From Planctomycetaceae bacterium (GTDB lineage Bacteria > Planctomycetota > Planctomycetia > Pirellulales > PNKZ01), in contig JAEUIN010000203.1 in assembly GCA_016793115.1 (NCBI GenBank), positions 1-64,000 of the forward strand: a DNA stretch of 64,000 bases, written 5' to 3'. Of this stretch, positions 8,203 through 18,400 are shown piece by piece. The notes under the pieces are model-generated. The model saw nothing but the letters and a program-made list of their open reading frames with translations. It was not told where the DNA came from and did no database searches. The translations under genes were made by a program, and so were the position numbers. Numbering within the stretch: the stretch's first letter is position 1; every line of letters starts with the position of its first letter.

Positions 8203-9546
8203 ATGATTGCCCGATTCGTCACCATCGTTAAAAACTATCGGCAGCGCGCCACATACACGGTCGTCACAATCTGCTTGGTGACCCTGCTGAAGCTCGGGCA
8301 TGCGACACATTGGACGTTCGCGGCCGGTCACGATTCCGCTTTGCCCGCCGCTTCACCCGCCGCACCGCACAACGCCCAACACGGCGAAGCCGCTCCCGCG
8401 CGCCAAAGCGACGAGATTCGAATTGCAGGCGACGTCCTCGCCGCCGCCGGCATTCGCGTCGAAGACGCGGCGACGCACTCCATTCGCCACACGCTCGTCG
8501 TCAACGGCGTCACGGGCTACGACCAAGATCGCGTCGCCCAGCTTGCCGTCCGCACTCCCGGCCACATCTGGCGCGTCGAGAAAAAAGTCGGGCAAGAGAT
8601 TCGCCAAGGCGATTGCCTGGCGATTATCGACGCCGTCGAGGTCGGTGAAGCGAAGACGGAATTCCTGCAAGCCGTCGTGAATTTGGAACTCAAGGAAAAG
8701 ACGCTCGCTCGGCTCCGCCGGGTCGCCGCGGAAGTCGCCGAACGCAACCTGCGCGTCGCCGAGGCCGAACACCGCGAAGCCCAGTTGCGGATGCTCAGCG
8801 CTCAGCAAAAGCTCATCAATCTCGGCTTGCCGCTGAAAGCGGAGGAGTTGCGCGGCGACGACGACGCCGAGCTCGCCGGCCGCTTGCGCACTCTCGGCCT
8901 GCCGCCGTCGGTCGTCGCGCTGCTCGATCCCGAGACGGCGACCGCGAATCTCATCCCGCTCACCGCTCCGTTCGACGGCATCGTCATCGGCCGCGCGGCC
9001 ACGGTCGGCGAAATCGTTTCGCCCTCGAGCACGACGTTCGTCGTCGCCGATATCGAACGAATGTGGATCACGCTCGACGTTCGCAAGGAACACGCCGGCC
9101 TCGTCCGCCTCGGTCAGGAAGTCACGTTCCAGGCCGACGGCGCCGCCGCGCCCGTCGTCGGGCGAATCGATTGGATCAGCACCGAGCTCGACGAAACGAC
9201 CCGCACGCTCGGCGTTCGGGCCTCGGTCGCCAACCCGAAGCTCGTCGACAAGTCGTCGGGCGAAGGCCGCCGCTTGCTCACGGCCAACACGTTCGGCGTC
9301 GGCCGCATCGTGCTGCGTGAAGTCCCGCAGGCCGTCGCCGTACCGACGCCCGCCGTGCAGTTCGACGGCGCGAAGCACTTCGTGTTCGTGCGCACCGAGG
9401 CCGGTTTCGTTCGCCGCGACGTCGTGCTCGGCTCCGCCGAAGACGGCCGCACCGAAATCGTCGCCGGCCTGGCCGCGGGCGAGAAGATCGCCGTCGCCGG
9501 CAGCCACGTGCTCAAGGCCGAGATGATCAGCCTCGCCCAACAGTAG
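8203..9546 (+). CDS. heavy-metal RND efflux periplasmic adaptor (CusB/CzcB-like)
   Basis: A membrane-fusion protein of 447 residues that links an inner-membrane RND pump to the outer membrane. After a short N-terminal membrane anchor (YTVVTICLVTLLKLG) come a beta-barrel start, a lipoyl half-motif (GHIWRVEKKVGQEIRQGDCLAIID), a coiled-coil hairpin rich in Glu, Arg and Ala (about residues 155-225), and the return lipoyl half (APFDGIVIGRAATVGEIVSP). The C-terminal part has the barrel and membrane-proximal domains (VAGLAAGEKIAVAGSHVLKAE). The start is fixed by AGGAG upstream. The CzcA-like pump follows 106 bases later; no outer-membrane TolC/CzcC gene is adjacent. Confidence 0.9.
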   Translation: MIARFVTIVKNYRQRATYTVVTICLVTLLKLGHATHWTFAAGHDSALPAASPAAPHNAQHGEAAPARQSDEIRIAGDVLAAAGIRVEDAATHSIRHTLVVNGVTGYDQDRVAQLAVRTPGHIWRVEKKVGQEIRQGDCLAIIDAVEVGEAKTEFLQAVVNLELKEKTLARLRRVAAEVAERNLRVAEAEHREAQLRMLSAQQKLINLGLPLKAEELRGDDDAELAGRLRTLGLPPSVVALLDPETATANLIPLTAPFDGIVIGRAATVGEIVSPSSTTFVVADIERMWITLDVRKEHAGLVRLGQEVTFQADGAAAPVVGRIDWISTELDETTRTLGVRASVANPKLVDKSSGEGRRLLTANTFGVGRIVLREVPQAVAVPTPAVQFDGAKHFVFVRTEAGFVRRDVVLGSAEDGRTEIVAGLAAGEKIAVAGSHVLKAEMISLAQQ

Positions 9547-9652
9547 CGGCCCGCCGGCCGAATTTCCTTTCACGCGCCGCTGAGCCCGCGCCGCCGCAAG
9601 TCGTGCGAGCGCTCCGCGCCGTTATTCGTCGCCTCGTCGAGAATCATTCTTC

Positions 9653-12600
9653 ATGCTCGAACAGATCATCACCTGGTCGCTCAGCCATCGCTTGGTCGTG
9701 TTGCTCGGCGCGCTCGCCGTCGCCGCCGCGGGGTTCCTCTCCTTGATGAATCTCAACATCGACGCCTTCCCCGACACCACTCCGGTGCAGGTGCAGATCA
9801 ACACGCAAGCTGCCGGCATGGTGCCGGAGGAGGTCGAGCGGCAGATCACGTTCCCCGTCGAGCTGGCCATGAACGGCATGCCGGGAGTCGCCGAAGTTCG
9901 CTCCATCTCGATGTTCGGGTTGTCGCAAGTCGTCGTCACGTTCGACGACGGCACCGACGTCTACTTCGCCCGCCAGTTGATCAACGAGAAACTCGGCGCC
10001 GTCGAAATTCCCGAGGGGATCGACCGCCCGCAGCTCGGCCCGGTCTCGACCGGGTTGGGCGAGGTGTTTCACTACATCCTCTTGAGCGACAAGACCGATC
10101 AAACCGAATTGCGCACGATTCACGATTGGGAAGTGAAGCCGGAATTGCGCCCCGTGCCCGGCACGGCCGAAGTCAATTCCTGGGGCGGGCTCGAAAAACA
10201 GTACCAAGTGCGGATCAATCCCACGCAACTGCTCAAGTATTCGCTGACGTTCGAAGAAGTCATGCAGGCGGTGCGCGACAACAACCTCAACGTCGGCGGC
10301 GGCAGCATCGATTTATCCGGCGACAACTTGCTCGTGCACGGCGTCGGCCGCACGATCGGCACCGCACAGATCGGCGAGATCGTCGTCGCGGCCAAGGCCG
10401 GCGTGCCGATCCGCGTGCGCGACGTCGCCGACGTCACCATCGGCCATGAGATTCGCCGCGGCGCGGTGACCGCTTCCTGGCGCGAGGCCGACGGCCGGAT
10501 CGCCACGCGCGAGGTCGTGCTCGGGCTCGGCTTCATGCTCATGGGCCGCAACAGCTACGAAGTCACCGCGGCCATGCGCGAGAAGTTCGACGACGTGAAG
10601 GAGACGTTGTCGCCGAGCGCCGCGATCGAATCGAAGATCGTCTACGATCGCACCGAACTCGTCGACCGAGTCATCGCCACGGTGAAAAACAACCTGCTCG
10701 AAGGGGCCGTGCTCGTCATCCTGATTCTCTATGTGTTCCTCGGCAACCTGCGGGCCGGCCTGATCTGCGCCACCGCGATTCCGCTCTCAATGCTGTTCGG
10801 CTTTTGCGGCATGTGGTATTGGGGCATCGCCGGGTCGCTCTTGAGTTTGGGGGCGATCGATTTCGGCGTCGTGGTCGACAGCTCCGTGGTCGTCGTCGAG
10901 AGCATCGTCGCTAAGCTCGGCCACTCCGGCGAACTATGGGGTTGGCGGCGGCGCGAAGCGATCCGTGAGGCGGCCGTCGCCGTGCGCACGCCGGCTTGCT
11001 TCGGCCAGCTCATCATCATGATCGTCTATTTGCCGATCCTGTCGCTCGAAGGGGTTGAAGGCAAGATGTTTCGCCCGATGGCGCTCACGGTGATCTTCGT
11101 CCTCATCGGCTCGCTGATCTGCTCGCTCACGGTGACGCCCGTGCTGTCGAGCCTCGTGCTGCCGAAGCGGTGCGAAGAGAAAGACGTGCTGTTCGTCGCC
11201 TGGGCCAAGCGATTGTACGGCCGGACGCTCGATCGCTTGCTGCCGCTGCGCCGCGCCACGCTCGGCTTCGCCTGCGCCGTGCTCGGCGTGGGCGCGTGGC
11301 TCGTCGCCGGCATGGGAAGCGAATTCGTGCCGCGGCTCTCCGAAGGGGCGATCGTCGTCGGCATCACCCGTCCGCCGGGCACTTCGCTCGAAGAAGGGGT
11401 GCGAATGAATCGAGTGATGGAGCGGATGATTCTGGAGCACTTCCCCGACGAAGTGGCGCTTTGCTCCAGCCGGCTCGGTTCGCCCGAAGTGCCGACCGAC
11501 GCCAGCACGGTCGAATCGACCGACATTCTCATCACGCTTCATCCGCCGGAGCGCTGGACGATCGCCGAGACGCAGGCCGAGCTTGTCGTCGAGATGGAGA
11601 AAGTGCTCAAGCCGCTCCCCGGCCAAATCATTTGGTTCACGCAGCCGATCGAACAGCGGATCAACGAGATGGTCTCCGGCGTCCGCTGCGACGTCGCCCT
11701 CAAACTTTTCGGCGACGACTTCGACGGCCTCGTCGCCACGGCCCGCAAGCTGCAAAACGCGCTCGGCTCGGTGACCGGCGCGGCCGACGTCGCCACCGAG
11801 CAACTGCTGGGCCAGCCGGTGCTGCGAATCACGATCAAGCAAGATCAGTTGGCGCGCTACGGCGTCGCCGCGAAAACGGTGCTCGAGATCGTCGAGTCGA
11901 TCGGCACGAAGGTGCTCGGCAACGTCGTCGAAGGGCAGCTGCGCTTTCCGCTAATCGTGCGGCTGCCGGAGGAAATGCGCTCGGACCCGGAGGCGATTTC
12001 GTCGATCTTGGTCTCCGCTCCCGACGGTCAACGCGTGCCGCTCTCGCGCCTGTGCGACGTCCGCGTCGTCGACGGTCCGCGGATGGTATCGCGCGAATGG
12101 AGCGAGCGCCGCATTACGATCCAGTGCAACGTCCGCGGCCGCGACGTCGGCAGCTTCGTGGCCGAAGCTCAGCGCAAGATCGCCGACACGGTCGAACTGC
12201 CGACCGGCTACCGCATCGAATGGGGCGGACAGTTCGAAAACATGCAGCGAGCACAAAAGCGGCTCGCGCTCGTCGTACCGATCGCGCTGCTGTTGATCAT
12301 CGGCTTGCTCTACGTGAGCTTCCGCAACAAGTTCGACACGCTGGCGGCGTTCGCCGGGGTGCCGTTCGCGGCCGTCGGCGGCATCGTCGGGCTCGCGGCC
12401 CGCGACATGCCGCTCTCGATTTCCGCGGCCGTCGGGTTCATCACCCTCTCCGGCATTTCGGTGCTCAACAGCATGGTGCTCATCTCGAAGTTCCGCGAGT
12501 TGCATCGCCACGGCGGCTCGTCGACCGACGTGGTGCGATTGGCCGGGGTGGAAAGCTTGCGGACGATCATCATGGCGACTTTGGTCGCCGGCGTCGGCTT

Positions 12601-12793
12601 CGTGCCGATGGCCACCGGCACCGGAGCGGGGGCCGAAGTGCAACGCCCGCTCGCCACGGTGGTGATCGCCGGCGTGATCGCCGGCACGGTGTTCACGCTC
12701 GTCGTGCTCCCGGTCGTCTACGGTTGGTTCATCAAACCGAGAGCAGCCTCGCCGGCCGAGGCGGCGCACGCGACACACGCGGCGGGGCATTAA
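9653..12793 (+). CDS. heavy-metal RND efflux pump (CusA/CzcA family)
   Basis: A 1046-residue inner-membrane proton-driven pump. It begins with the typical N-terminal helix (MLEQIITWSLSHRLVVLLGAL), has two large periplasmic loops and twelve expected membrane segments. The proton-relay motif in TM4 is AIDFGVVVDSSVV, with Asp403 and Asp409 in the positions expected for CzcA-type proteins. This motif, with the length and the CzcB-like neighbour, places it in the heavy-metal (HME) branch rather than the drug branch. The substrate metal (monovalent Cu/Ag or divalent Zn/Co/Ni) cannot be settled by eye. No metal-responsive regulator is adjacent. The C-terminus is short and histidine-containing (AAHATHAAGH), which could bind metal. 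Confidence 0.94.
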   Translation: MLEQIITWSLSHRLVVLLGALAVAAAGFLSLMNLNIDAFPDTTPVQVQINTQAAGMVPEEVERQITFPVELAMNGMPGVAEVRSISMFGLSQVVVTFDDGTDVYFARQLINEKLGAVEIPEGIDRPQLGPVSTGLGEVFHYILLSDKTDQTELRTIHDWEVKPELRPVPGTAEVNSWGGLEKQYQVRINPTQLLKYSLTFEEVMQAVRDNNLNVGGGSIDLSGDNLLVHGVGRTIGTAQIGEIVVAAKAGVPIRVRDVADVTIGHEIRRGAVTASWREADGRIATREVVLGLGFMLMGRNSYEVTAAMREKFDDVKETLSPSAAIESKIVYDRTELVDRVIATVKNNLLEGAVLVILILYVFLGNLRAGLICATAIPLSMLFGFCGMWYWGIAGSLLSLGAIDFGVVVDSSVVVVESIVAKLGHSGELWGWRRREAIREAAVAVRTPACFGQLIIMIVYLPILSLEGVEGKMFRPMALTVIFVLIGSLICSLTVTPVLSSLVLPKRCEEKDVLFVAWAKRLYGRTLDRLLPLRRATLGFACAVLGVGAWLVAGMGSEFVPRLSEGAIVVGITRPPGTSLEEGVRMNRVMERMILEHFPDEVALCSSRLGSPEVPTDASTVESTDILITLHPPERWTIAETQAELVVEMEKVLKPLPGQIIWFTQPIEQRINEMVSGVRCDVALKLFGDDFDGLVATARKLQNALGSVTGAADVATEQLLGQPVLRITIKQDQLARYGVAAKTVLEIVESIGTKVLGNVVEGQLRFPLIVRLPEEMRSDPEAISSILVSAPDGQRVPLSRLCDVRVVDGPRMVSREWSERRITIQCNVRGRDVGSFVAEAQRKIADTVELPTGYRIEWGGQFENMQRAQKRLALVVPIALLLIIGLLYVSFRNKFDTLAAFAGVPFAAVGGIVGLAARDMPLSISAAVGFITLSGISVLNSMVLISKFRELHRHGGSSTDVVRLAGVESLRTIIMATLVAGVGFVPMATGTGAGAEVQRPLATVVIAGVIAGTVFTLVVLPVVYGWFIKPRAASPAEAAHATHAAGH

Positions 12794-12816
12794 GTTCGGG
12801 AACGGAGCAACCGTAG

Positions 12817-12838
12817 GGAACGCCCTTCGCGGCGTTCC
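12817..12838. repeat. GGAACGCC hairpin repeat, copy 1
   Basis: GGAACGCC (12817-12824) and GGCGTTCC (12831-12838) form a perfect eight-base-pair stem around a six-base loop. Related copies occur at 32284-32305 and 32328-32349, always between genes, so this is a dispersed palindromic repeat. Lying just after the pump gene it may also help end transcription, although no T run follows. Confidence 0.6.
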
Positions 12839-12956
12839 GTCCGGATACCGTGGGTGGGCACTGCCGGTTTGAACTATCGGTGCAAACGGAACGAGTTTTC
12901 ACGCACTGGTGGACGAGCCGGCAGCGCCTCCCAACGTTATTGTGTCGAACGTCGCG

Positions 12957-14129
12957 TTAGCGTCCGCTCGTTTCATTCCGTCGAAACCGACTCGGCGGGA
13001 GGCCGGTTGCGCGTTTGAAGGCGACGCTGAGATACTCGACGTGGCGGAAGCCGCAGCGGTCGGCGATCGCTTCGAGCGTGAGATCCGTTTCCTGCAGCAA
13101 GCGCTTCACGCGCTCGATCTTGATCCGCAGGATTTCATCGTGCGGGGTGCGGCCGATGAGCTTTTGAAAACGGCTCTCCAGCACGCGCCGTGAAAGAGGG
13201 ACGCGCCGCAACACATCGCCGACTTGGATGCCGTCGCAGGCGTGTTCGCGAATGAAACGGACGGCGGCGGCGATGTCGGGGTCGTCGATCGCCAGGATGT
13301 CCGTCGACTGACGCACCGCGACGCCGAGCGGCGGAATGAGTTGGCCGGCGGCGGACACGGTTTCACCGCGCATCAACTTGTCGAGCGTTTCGGCGGCGGC
13401 GTAGCCGGTGCGGAGCGTGCTCGGCACGACGCTCGAAAGCGGCGGCGAGCATAGGTCGCAGAGCAGCCGATCGTCGTCGACGCCGAGCACCGCCGCTTCT
13501 TCGGGCACGGCCACTTCGGCGTCGCGGCAGGCGTCGAGCAGGCGCTGGGCTTGGATATCGTAGCAGGCCAGGATGCCGACCGGCTTCGGCAGGCTCTTCA
13601 CCCATTCGGCGAGCTTGCGCTGCTCGCGAGGGCCGGCCGCGCCGTCGGCCCGCTCGCGCGGGGCGTTCCACACGGAGCACTTCGCGCCGAGCGCGGCGAC
13701 GCCGGCCGTGAAATGTTCTTCGCGCCAGCGCGACCAGGCGAAACGCGGATCGCCGCAATAGGCGAAGTGGCGAAAGCCGCGCTCGGCGAGATGCTCCAAT
13801 GCGACGCGCGCGATCGCCGCGTCGTCCGTCTCCACCCAGGGGACGTCGGGCAAGTGCCGGCCGGAGCTAACGTCGACGGTGGGAAGTTTGGCCCGCCGCA
13901 CGGCTTTGGCCGTCTCGACGTTTTCGATGCGGGCGATGATGCCGTCGCCGCGCCATCGCCCGGCAAACTCGGCCGGCACCTCGCCGCGACGAATCTCCGG
14001 GACGTAGAGCGACCACGGCTCATGGCGGCGGACGTACGACACGATTCCTTCGAGCAGCCCGCGCGCGTAGGCGTTCGACGTCTCAATCAGAAGCGCGACG
14101 GATTTGCGCGGGCGGATCGAGGGAGGCAT
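12957..14129 (-). CDS. XylR-like transcriptional regulator (LacI-type sensor + AraC HTH)
   Basis: A 390-residue regulator. The N-terminal two thirds resemble the periplasmic-binding-protein fold of LacI-type sensors (KSVALLIETSNAYARGLLEG, then RGDGIIARIE, FRHFAYCGD, VGILACYDIQAQRLLDACR, AAVLGVDDDRLLCDL), here at the N-terminus without a LacI DNA-binding head. The last 100 residues are an AraC-family double helix-turn-helix (IQVGDVLRRVPLSRRVLESR and LTLEAIADRCGFRHVEYLSV). This domain order is that of XylR, which senses a sugar and activates its catabolic operon. The gene is divergent from the Gfo/Idh-dehydrogenase operon and most likely controls it. Its ligand is unknown, probably a sugar or a derivative. 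Confidence 0.93.
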   Translation of the reverse strand: MPPSIRPRKSVALLIETSNAYARGLLEGIVSYVRRHEPWSLYVPEIRRGEVPAEFAGRWRGDGIIARIENVETAKAVRRAKLPTVDVSSGRHLPDVPWVETDDAAIARVALEHLAERGFRHFAYCGDPRFAWSRWREEHFTAGVAALGAKCSVWNAPRERADGAAGPREQRKLAEWVKSLPKPVGILACYDIQAQRLLDACRDAEVAVPEEAAVLGVDDDRLLCDLCSPPLSSVVPSTLRTGYAAAETLDKLMRGETVSAAGQLIPPLGVAVRQSTDILAIDDPDIAAAVRFIREHACDGIQVGDVLRRVPLSRRVLESRFQKLIGRTPHDEILRIKIERVKRLLQETDLTLEAIADRCGFRHVEYLSVAFKRATGLPPSRFRRNETSGR

Positions 14130-14346
14130 GGCGCGGCGTGGTTCGCCCCGAGGTGAGATATCTCATTTGGGAGGAAGCGCCATTACACCGTGAAGCCGCT
14201 TAGATCGCAATATAGCGGCATCTGGAGAGCTCGGAGCGCGGTTAAATCTCTCATCCGCGCGCCGCGATTTTCTCATGGTTTTTGGCCGCAGAAGGGCCTA
14301 AGGTAGGCGAATCGAATCGTGCGGCGACCGTTTTTTCGAGGGTGTC
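14130..14346. promoter_or_regulatory. divergent control region with TCTCAT boxes
   Basis: The 217 bases separate the XylR-like regulator from the operon it faces. TGAGATATCTCA (14154-14165) is a perfect 12-base palindrome. The hexamer TCTCAT occurs at 14161-14166, 14248-14253 and 14271-14276, all on the plus strand. The last two are 23 bases apart, roughly two helical turns, as is common for half-sites bound by AraC-type dimers. I infer that these are operators for the regulator; no consensus exists to compare with. Confidence 0.5.
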
Positions 14347-15462
14347 ATGAGCAAGTCGGTGAAGGTGGCGATCGTCGGATTGGGCTTCGGCGCGGAGTTT
14401 ATTCCGATTTATCAGGCCCACCCCCAAGCGAGCATCGCGGCCGTCTGCCAGCGCGACAAGGCGAAACTCGACAAGGTGGGGGACCGCTTCGGCATCGGCA
14501 CGCGCTACACCGAATATGCCGACGTGTTGAAAGACCCGAACGTCGACTTCGTGCACATCAACTCGCCGATTCCGGATCACGCGCCGATGTCGATTGCCGC
14601 GCTCAAGGCCGGCAAGCACGTGATGTGCACGGTGCCGATGGCGACGACGATCGAGGAATGCAAGCAGATCGTCGACTTGGTGAAAGAAACCGGCTTGAAG
14701 TACATGATGGCCGAGACGGTCGTCTACTCGCGCGAGTTTCTCTTCATCAAAGACATGTACAAGCGCGGCGAGCTCGGCAAGATTCAGCACTTGGCCGCCT
14801 CGCACCCGCAAGACATGGACGGCTGGCCGGCTTACTGGGAAAAGATGATTCCGATGCACTACGCGACGCACGTCGTGAGCCCGTGCCTCGGCCTGCTCGA
14901 CGGCAAGGCGGAATATGTGAGCTGCTTCGGTTCCGGCACGGTGCGCGACGACATCGCCGCGAAGTCGGGCAACAAGTTCGCCGTCGAAACGTGCCACATC
15001 AAGGTGAAAGATTCCGATGTGACGGCGCACATCTGGCGATTCTTGTACGACGTGGCCCGCCAGTACCGCGAAAGCTTCGACGTGTACGGCACGAAGCGGA
15101 GCTTCGAATGGACGCTCGTCGAACACGAGCCGCACATCATTCACACGGCGAAGAAGCCGGAGCCGGAGATTCCGGAAAAGGTGACGGTGCCCGACTTCGC
15201 GCACCTGCTGCCGGAGCCGATTCGCAAGTTCACGCTGCCGCAGCACATTCAAGATGCCGAACATCTCTCGTTCATCCAAGGAGGCGGCCACGGCGGCTCG
15301 CACCCGCACATGGTGAACGAGATGGTGAGCGCCTTGGTGAACGATCGCGATCCGTGGCCGAATGCGGTGACGAGCGCGAACTGGACCTGCGTGGGAATTT
15401 GCGCCCACCAATCGGCGCTCAAGGGGGGCGAGATCGTGCGCTTGCCGGAGTTTACGCTATGA
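14347..15462 (+). CDS. Gfo/Idh/MocA-family oxidoreductase
   Basis: A 371-residue dinucleotide-dependent oxidoreductase probably acting on a sugar or sugar-like substrate. The N-terminal Rossmann fold opens KVAIVGLGFGAEFIPIY, and VDFVHINSPIPDH is the next strand. The catalytic EKP motif seen in most relatives is changed here to CTVPMAT (HVMCTVPMATT), so the usual Glu-Lys pair is missing. The C-terminal domain carries the aspartate/histidine segment (MHYATHVVSPCLGL). There is no signal peptide, so it is cytoplasmic. The stop overlaps the ATG of the next gene (ATGA), so the two are translationally coupled, and the operon faces a XylR-like regulator. Substrate unknown. Confidence 0.92.
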   Translation: MSKSVKVAIVGLGFGAEFIPIYQAHPQASIAAVCQRDKAKLDKVGDRFGIGTRYTEYADVLKDPNVDFVHINSPIPDHAPMSIAALKAGKHVMCTVPMATTIEECKQIVDLVKETGLKYMMAETVVYSREFLFIKDMYKRGELGKIQHLAASHPQDMDGWPAYWEKMIPMHYATHVVSPCLGLLDGKAEYVSCFGSGTVRDDIAAKSGNKFAVETCHIKVKDSDVTAHIWRFLYDVARQYRESFDVYGTKRSFEWTLVEHEPHIIHTAKKPEPEIPEKVTVPDFAHLLPEPIRKFTLPQHIQDAEHLSFIQGGGHGGSHPHMVNEMVSALVNDRDPWPNAVTSANWTCVGICAHQSALKGGEIVRLPEFTL

Positions 15463-18400
15463 CGCGGGCCTGTCGCTTCATCGTCGGTCTGGTCGTGATG
15501 CTGTCGTCGAGCGCCGCGGCGAGCGGACGCGAGTTGCAGGTGCTGTTTCTCGGGGACTCGGGGCATCACAGGCCGGCGGAGCGGTTCGCGCAGCTCCAGC
15601 CCGTGCTGGCCGAGCGCGGGATCAAACTCACGTACACCGACCGCGTGGCCGATTTGAACGCGGCGACGCTCGCCAAATACGCGGGACTGGTGATCTACGC
15701 CAACATCGACGAACTGCCGCCGGCTGAAGAAGCCGCGCTGCTCGACTATGTGGCCGGCGGCGGTGGGCTCGTGCCGCTGCACTGCGCGTCGTTCTGCTTT
15801 CGCAACTCGCCGAAGTATGTGGAACTCGTCGGCGGGCAGTTCAAGAAGCACGGCACCGGCACGTTTCGCACGAAGATCACCGAGCCCGACCATGAACTGA
15901 TGCGCGGCTTCCGCGGCTTCGAGAGTTGGGACGAGACCTACGTTCACGCGAAGCACAACACGGCGAACCGCATTGTGCTCGAAGTGCGCGAAGATGCCGA
16001 AGGGCGCGAGCCGTGGACATGGGTCCGCACGCAAGGTCGCGGCCGCGTGTTTTACACCGCCTGGGGGCACGACGAGCGCACCTGGGACCACGCCGGGTTT
16101 CAGAACCTTGTCGAGCGCGGAATTCGCTGGGCCTGCGGCGACGACCCGGCGCTCGCCGGCAACTACGACGACGTCGGCTCCTACGCACCGCGGATGACGG
16201 AGCGGCGGACCGACGTGAAGCCGTTTGAGTATGTCGAAGCGAAGGTGCCGTTTTATCCTCCCGGCGGGCCGCGCAAGGGGGACGGCGCGTGGAACAAGAT
16301 GCAGTTGCCGCTCGAGCCGGAAGAGTCGCTGAAGCACTATGTGCATCCCGACGACTTTGAATTGCGGCTCTTTGCGGCCGAGCCCCAGATCGGCAAGGCG
16401 CTCGCGATGACGTGGGACGCCCGCGGCCGGCTCTGGCTCTGCGAATCGGTCGACTACCCGAACGAATTGAACCCGCAAGGCGGCTGTGACAAGATTCGCA
16501 TCTGCGAAGACACCGACGGCGACGGCCGGGCCGACAAGTTCACCGTGTTCGCCGAGGGACTGAGCATTCCGACGACGCTCGCCTTTCATCGCGGCGGCGT
16601 GATCGTGCAAAACGCGACCGAAACGCTCTACCTGAAAGACACCGACGGCGACGACCGGGCCGACGAGCGGCGCACGCTGCTGACCGGTTGGGCGGCGGGC
16701 GACACGCACGGCGGCGTGAGCAACTTTCGCTACGGGCCCGACAACTGGTACTGGGCCATGCAGGGTTACAACAACTCATCGCCCGTCGCGCCGGCCTACA
16801 AGGAGCACAAGGAAAAGGCGTTCGGTACGTTCCGCATGGGCTTCTTCCGCTTCCGGCTGTCGAACGACGACGATCCGGTCGTGACCGATCTCGAATTCAT
16901 TCGCTCGACGAACAACAACACCTGGGGCCTCGGCTTCAACGAAGCCGGCGAGGTGTTCGGCAGCACGGCGAACGGCAACCCGAGCGAGTTCATGCCGATC
17001 GCCAATCGCTACTATGAAGCGGTCCGCGGCTGGTCGGCTCCGGCCCTCGGCGGGATCGCGGCCGACGATCGCTTCGCCCCCGTGACGGACAACGTCCGCC
17101 AAGTCGATCACCACGGCGGCTTCACGGCCGCCGCCGGCCACGCGCTCTACACGGCCCGCAACTACCCGGAAGCATATTGGAATCGCACGGCTTTTGTCTG
17201 CGAGCCGACGGGGCACTTGGTCGCGACGTTCGTCATCGAGCCGCGCGGGGCAGGCTACCGGTCGCGCAACGCCTGGAACCTCGTGGCGAGCGACGACGAG
17301 TGGGCCGCGCCGATCATGGCCGAGGTCGGGCCCGACGGCAACGTGTGGGTGCTCGATTGGTACAACTACATCGTGCAACACAACCCGACGCCGGTCGGCT
17401 TCACGACGGGGAAGGGGAACGCCTACGAAACGGAACTCCGCGACAAGCGACACGGGCGGGTGTTTCGCGTCGTGCCGAAGGGATGGAAGGAAACAAAGTC
17501 GCCGTCGCTCGAAAAGTTGACGCCGCAGGAGCTCGTCGGCGAATTCAGAAGTGCGAACATGCTTCGGCGTCTCGAAGCCCAGCGACTGATCATTCAACGC
17601 ACGAACCCGCCGACGGCGGCCGACTTGGGGAATTGGTTGCGCAAGGATATTCAATCGACCAAAGTGGAATCGGTCGCTCAAAACATTCACGTTAAGTGGA
17701 CTCAATTCTCCGTTGACGGCGGAGATTTCAGCAACTTTCGGGACATGAAACATCTCTCGCAATTCTTCTCCGAAGTCGTCGGCGAACGGCCGGCGAGCGA
17801 ACTGCGGTCGTCTTTAGAAACCCTTCACGTACAACCGCCTTATGTGGAGCGAGCCCACGCCGACTCGGTTTTGCTTAACCATCCCGACGCTCATGTGCGG
17901 CTGACATGGCTCCTGGGAATCGCGGACATGTACACCCCCTGCCGAGCGGGAGCGGCGGAAGCCCTCGCAATTCTTCGAGACACAAAAACCCAAACGGACC
18001 GAATTCTTCTCGACGCCGCGATCTGCGCCGCGGCGCGGCATGACCAGGACTTCCTCAAGCTACTGGTCGACGAACAGGCCGCCGACTCCGCGCCCATCGC
18101 TCCGGTGCTCTTCGACGCTACGGCGAGGGTCGCGGAGCATTTCGCGAGAGGCTTCGCAAAAGTGACGCCTCCGCCTGCAATGTACTCCGACGCCTACAAT
18201 CGCAGAGCGCAAGCGATCGATACCATTCGCGAGGTCTTGGTGAAATCGGCGACAAGCAAGTCGCCATACGTCGGAGCAATTGTCGAAGGATTGGCTCGTG
18301 GTTGGCCGAAAGATGCGCCGATCGCACTCGACGACACGGCCGAAGCGGCGATCGTCGCGCTGCTCGAAGCGTTGCCGCGCGATTCACAGGGGCGACTCGT

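Noticed and set aside
8353..9573. Long minus-strand open frame of 406 codons across the CzcB-like gene
   Set aside because: High-GC shadow rich in Gly, Arg and Asp; the plus strand encodes a clear membrane-fusion protein.
14319..15458. Continuous open frame leading into the ThuA/cytochrome gene, which would make one 1867-residue protein
   Set aside because: This part lies out of frame over the well-supported Gfo/Idh gene and reads as arginine-rich shadow. A signal peptide begins at the coupled ATG at 15459.
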